From Ignavibacteriales bacterium (GTDB taxonomy: Bacteria > Bacteroidota > Ignavibacteria > Ignavibacteriales > Ignavibacteriaceae): DNA of 64,000 nt. Within the stretch, counting starts at the first letter, position 1, and the number at the start of each line of letters is the position of its first letter. A program made the translations under genes and the position numbers. The notes under the pieces are model-generated. The model worked only from the letters and a program-made list of their open reading frames with translations, was not told the DNA's origin and made no database searches. This document shows, in pieces, positions 62,072 to 64,000 of this stretch. The stretch is taken from positions 62,001 to 126,000 of the forward strand of contig JADJNX010000003.1 in assembly GCA_016714125.1 (NCBI GenBank), given 5' to 3'.

Positions 62072-62106
62072 GAGGCTGACTTGAAAAAGTCAGCCTCTTT
62101 TTTTTT
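62072..62106 (+). terminator. Rho-independent terminator
   Basis: GAGGCTGACTT (62072-62082) pairs perfectly with AAGTCAGCCTC (62087-62097) closing a GAAA tetraloop, followed by nine T. It ends the secreted propeller gene just before the convergent queC stop. Confidence 0.93.
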
Positions 62107-62794
62107 ATGTTGTATATCTAATTGGATCAGTTACCCCTGCCAACTCAAAACCATGTTTCCTTAACAGGCAACTGTCACACTCTCCGCAGGAGCTGCCATC
62201 AGGCATGGGGTCATAACATGAGTGAGTAATCGAATAATCAACGCCAAGGCTTAGCCCGAGTCTGATTATCCCCTCTTTTGAAAGGTCTTGAAGTGGGGCA
62301 TGAATTTTCAGATGTGTGGTTCCCTCAACTCCCACTTTTGTAGCGAGGTTAGCCATCTTTTCAAATGCTGAAATATATTCGGGTCTGCAATCGGGATAAC
62401 CGCTATAGTCAATGGCATTTACACCGATAAATAGGTCATCCGCTTTTTGAACCTCTGCATAAGCAAGGGCATACGATAAAAAGATTGTGTTTCTTGCCGG
62501 AACATAAGTAACGGGGATATTTTCTCCCATCTCTTTTTCATTACGGTGTTTGGGCACTTCCATACTTGAAGTAAGTGCCGATCCGCCAATTACTTTCATG
62601 TCAATATCAATAATCAGGTGCTCTTTTGCCCCAAAATATGCAGCCACTTTTTTTGCTGATTCCAACTCCATTTTGTGTCGCTGTCCGTAAAAGAAACTAA
62701 GACAATAAAGATCAAATCCTCTTTCCTTTGCTACTGCTGCCACTGTTGTGGAATCCAATCCCCCGCTTGTAAGTACTATCGCCTTTTTTGCCAT
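62105..62794 (-). CDS. queC: 7-cyano-7-deazaguanine synthase
   Basis: This intact 229-residue ATP-dependent enzyme converts 7-carboxy-7-deazaguanine to preQ0 for queuosine. It has the PP-loop LTSGGLDSTTVAAVA (about 8-22), FFYGQRHKMELESA, VPARNTIFLSYALAYAE near 95, and the four-cysteine zinc site HSCYDPMPDGSSCGECDSC near 190. The ATG 62794 is preferred because GAGAGAG lies just upstream and MAKKAIVLTSGG is the standard start; the frame is open to 62845. No queD, queE or queF gene is adjacent, so it is a single gene here. Confidence 0.93.
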   Translation of the reverse strand: MAKKAIVLTSGGLDSTTVAAVAKERGFDLYCLSFFYGQRHKMELESAKKVAAYFGAKEHLIIDIDMKVIGGSALTSSMEVPKHRNEKEMGENIPVTYVPARNTIFLSYALAYAEVQKADDLFIGVNAIDYSGYPDCRPEYISAFEKMANLATKVGVEGTTHLKIHAPLQDLSKEGIIRLGLSLGVDYSITHSCYDPMPDGSSCGECDSCLLRKHGFELAGVTDPIRYTT

Positions 62795-62872
62795 CACTCT
62801 CTCTGTTTTTTTATTCTTCATAAATGCGTAATTTTCAGGTTTCAAATTTCAAATCTAACCAAAGCAAACTTC

Positions 62873-64000
62873 ATGTCCAATCTACCCTTGGATGAACAAT
62901 TTCGATACAAGATTTTGATCGTTGACGATGTTCCCAAGAACATTCAAGTTCTTGGAAGTCTGCTGTTCCACGAAAATTATGATGTCTCTTTTGCATCAAA
63001 CGGATATGATGCTCTCACACTTGCTGAACAAAATCCTATCGACCTTATACTTCTCGATGTAATGATGCCCGGAATCAACGGGTTTGAGACTTGCATCCAA
63101 CTTGGTAAAAATCCAAAAACTGCAGCTGTACCTGTAATTTTTATGACCGCATTAAACGACCTCGAGGATAAGGTTAAAGGTTTTCAAGCCGGTGGAGTCG
63201 ATTTCATTACTAAACCCTTTGAGAGTCAGGAAGTTCTTGCGAGAGTTAAAAGTCAGTTAAAAATTGGCAGACTTCACTGAATTGCAGTTAAAAATAAAGG
63301 AACTTGAAAAAAAGGAACCGCTTCATTACTGATGTATTTGGTACTTATCTCTCAGATGAAGTTGTGGAAAATCTTCTCGATAACCCGAAAATATAAAACC
63401 GGGGGGTGAAATAAGGAAAATTTCAATTCTGATGGCAGATTTGAGGGGATTCTCTTCTACTGCGGAGACACTAACTCCCGGGTTGACTCTTCAATTGCTA
63501 AATCTGTTTATCGAAAAGATGACCGATGTTATTCAGAAGTATGAGGGAACAATCAATGAAGTCCTTGGGGATGCTTTGCTTGTTTTTTTTGGTGCCCCTT
63601 TTTACAAAGAAGATCATGCTGACAGAGCAATCGCCTGCGCAATTGAAATGCAGAATCAAATTGACCCACTCAATAATTTGCTCAGGGTGATGCAACTTCC
63701 ACCTGTTCGAATGGGAATCGGGATTAACTCGGGTGAAGTTATTGTAGGTAATATCGGGTCAAGAAAAAGACTAAAATATGGAGTGGTTGGGAGGAATGTG
63801 AATCTGACAGCTCGAATTGAAAGTTACACTGTCGGTTACCAGATTCTTCTTTCAGAACAAACATTTCAAAGTGTCACGGGTAAACTGCAAGTGGAGAAAG
63901 TAATCAAAGTTAATCCAAAAGGGGTGAAAAAGCCAGTTCACCTTTTTGATGTCCGAGGAATCACGGGAATTTTTAATGTTGATTTACATCTGCCCGACCT
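62873..64000 (+). CDS. Response regulator fused to class III nucleotide cyclase (frameshifted, cut by window)
   Basis: The receiver domain (about residues 12-130) has the acidic pair IVDDVPKN, the phospho-acceptor Asp in LILLDVMMPG near 63, and lysine in ITKPFES near 113. A short coiled linker (LQLKIKELEKK) follows. The class III adenylate/guanylate cyclase domain has metal-binding ISILMADLRGFSS, INEVLGDALLVFFGAP, MGIGINSGEVIVGNIGS and GVVGRNVNLTARIE. Breaks near 63265, 63315 and 63400 each need one base; the last is an A run (NPKNIKPGGE). The cyclase part stays open to the window end. Such fusions make cAMP or cGMP in response to a partner kinase. Which nucleotide is made cannot be told by eye. 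Confidence 0.82.

Overview
The window looks like a low-GC, Gram-negative heterotroph of the Ignavibacteria/Chlorobi branch of the FCB group. That is inference. It rests on two secreted proteins ending in a type IX secretion (Por) sorting domain of the NPFNP type, an LPS gene (lpxH), hpnCDE squalene genes, and the mix of Na+-coupled amino-acid transporters with peptidases. No rRNA or other taxonomic marker is present.

Layout. 0-1.4 kb: start of a glutaryl-CoA-dehydrogenase-like gene, a 59-bp tandem repeat and a small membrane protein. 1.5-12 kb: a defence island on the minus strand. It holds a type I restriction-modification locus in the order hsdR-hsdS-MBL-hsdM, with an intact metallo-beta-lactamase-fold gene wedged in by an ATGA overlap. 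It also holds an unknown membrane protein and a DUF262/HNH/AlbA_2 fusion of the GmrSD type. 12-26.5 kb: housekeeping and secreted enzymes (aldehyde dehydrogenase, M64 peptidase, pterin dehydratase, ClpC, FloA, a UvrD-like helicase, a DUF3298 protein, a sugar ABC ATPase behind a LacI-type palindrome, a membrane-anchored Pcm and a secreted MetX-like hydrolase). 26.7-37.3 kb: a plus-strand run with a secreted amidase, phosphohexomutase, HAD hydrolase, GH38 mannosidase and GH94 phosphorylase, closed by a terminator. The last four read as a glycan-phosphorolysis pathway. 37.3-47 kb: minus strand, an L,D-transpeptidase-like protein, then the tyrosine/homogentisate pathway (fah, aminotransferase, hmgA, hppD). 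Upstream of it are an NSS transporter, its 38-residue MetS-like partner and a dicarboxylate/glutamate symporter. 47-51 kb: an APC permease and a polA that stops abruptly at about 51.08 kb, where it runs tail-to-tail into hpnE. 51-54 kb: hpnC-hpnD-hpnE. 54-60 kb: a small conserved-looking protein, tRNA-Leu(CAG), and an M1 peptidase-lpxH-PBP1A operon. 60-64 kb: a type IX-secreted beta-propeller protein, queC, and a response-regulator/cyclase fusion running off the end.

About twenty genes are broken by single-base frameshifts, most at short homopolymers and including essential housekeeping genes. I read this as draft sequence error rather than gene decay. I therefore give each such gene as one reconstructed entry and state where it breaks.
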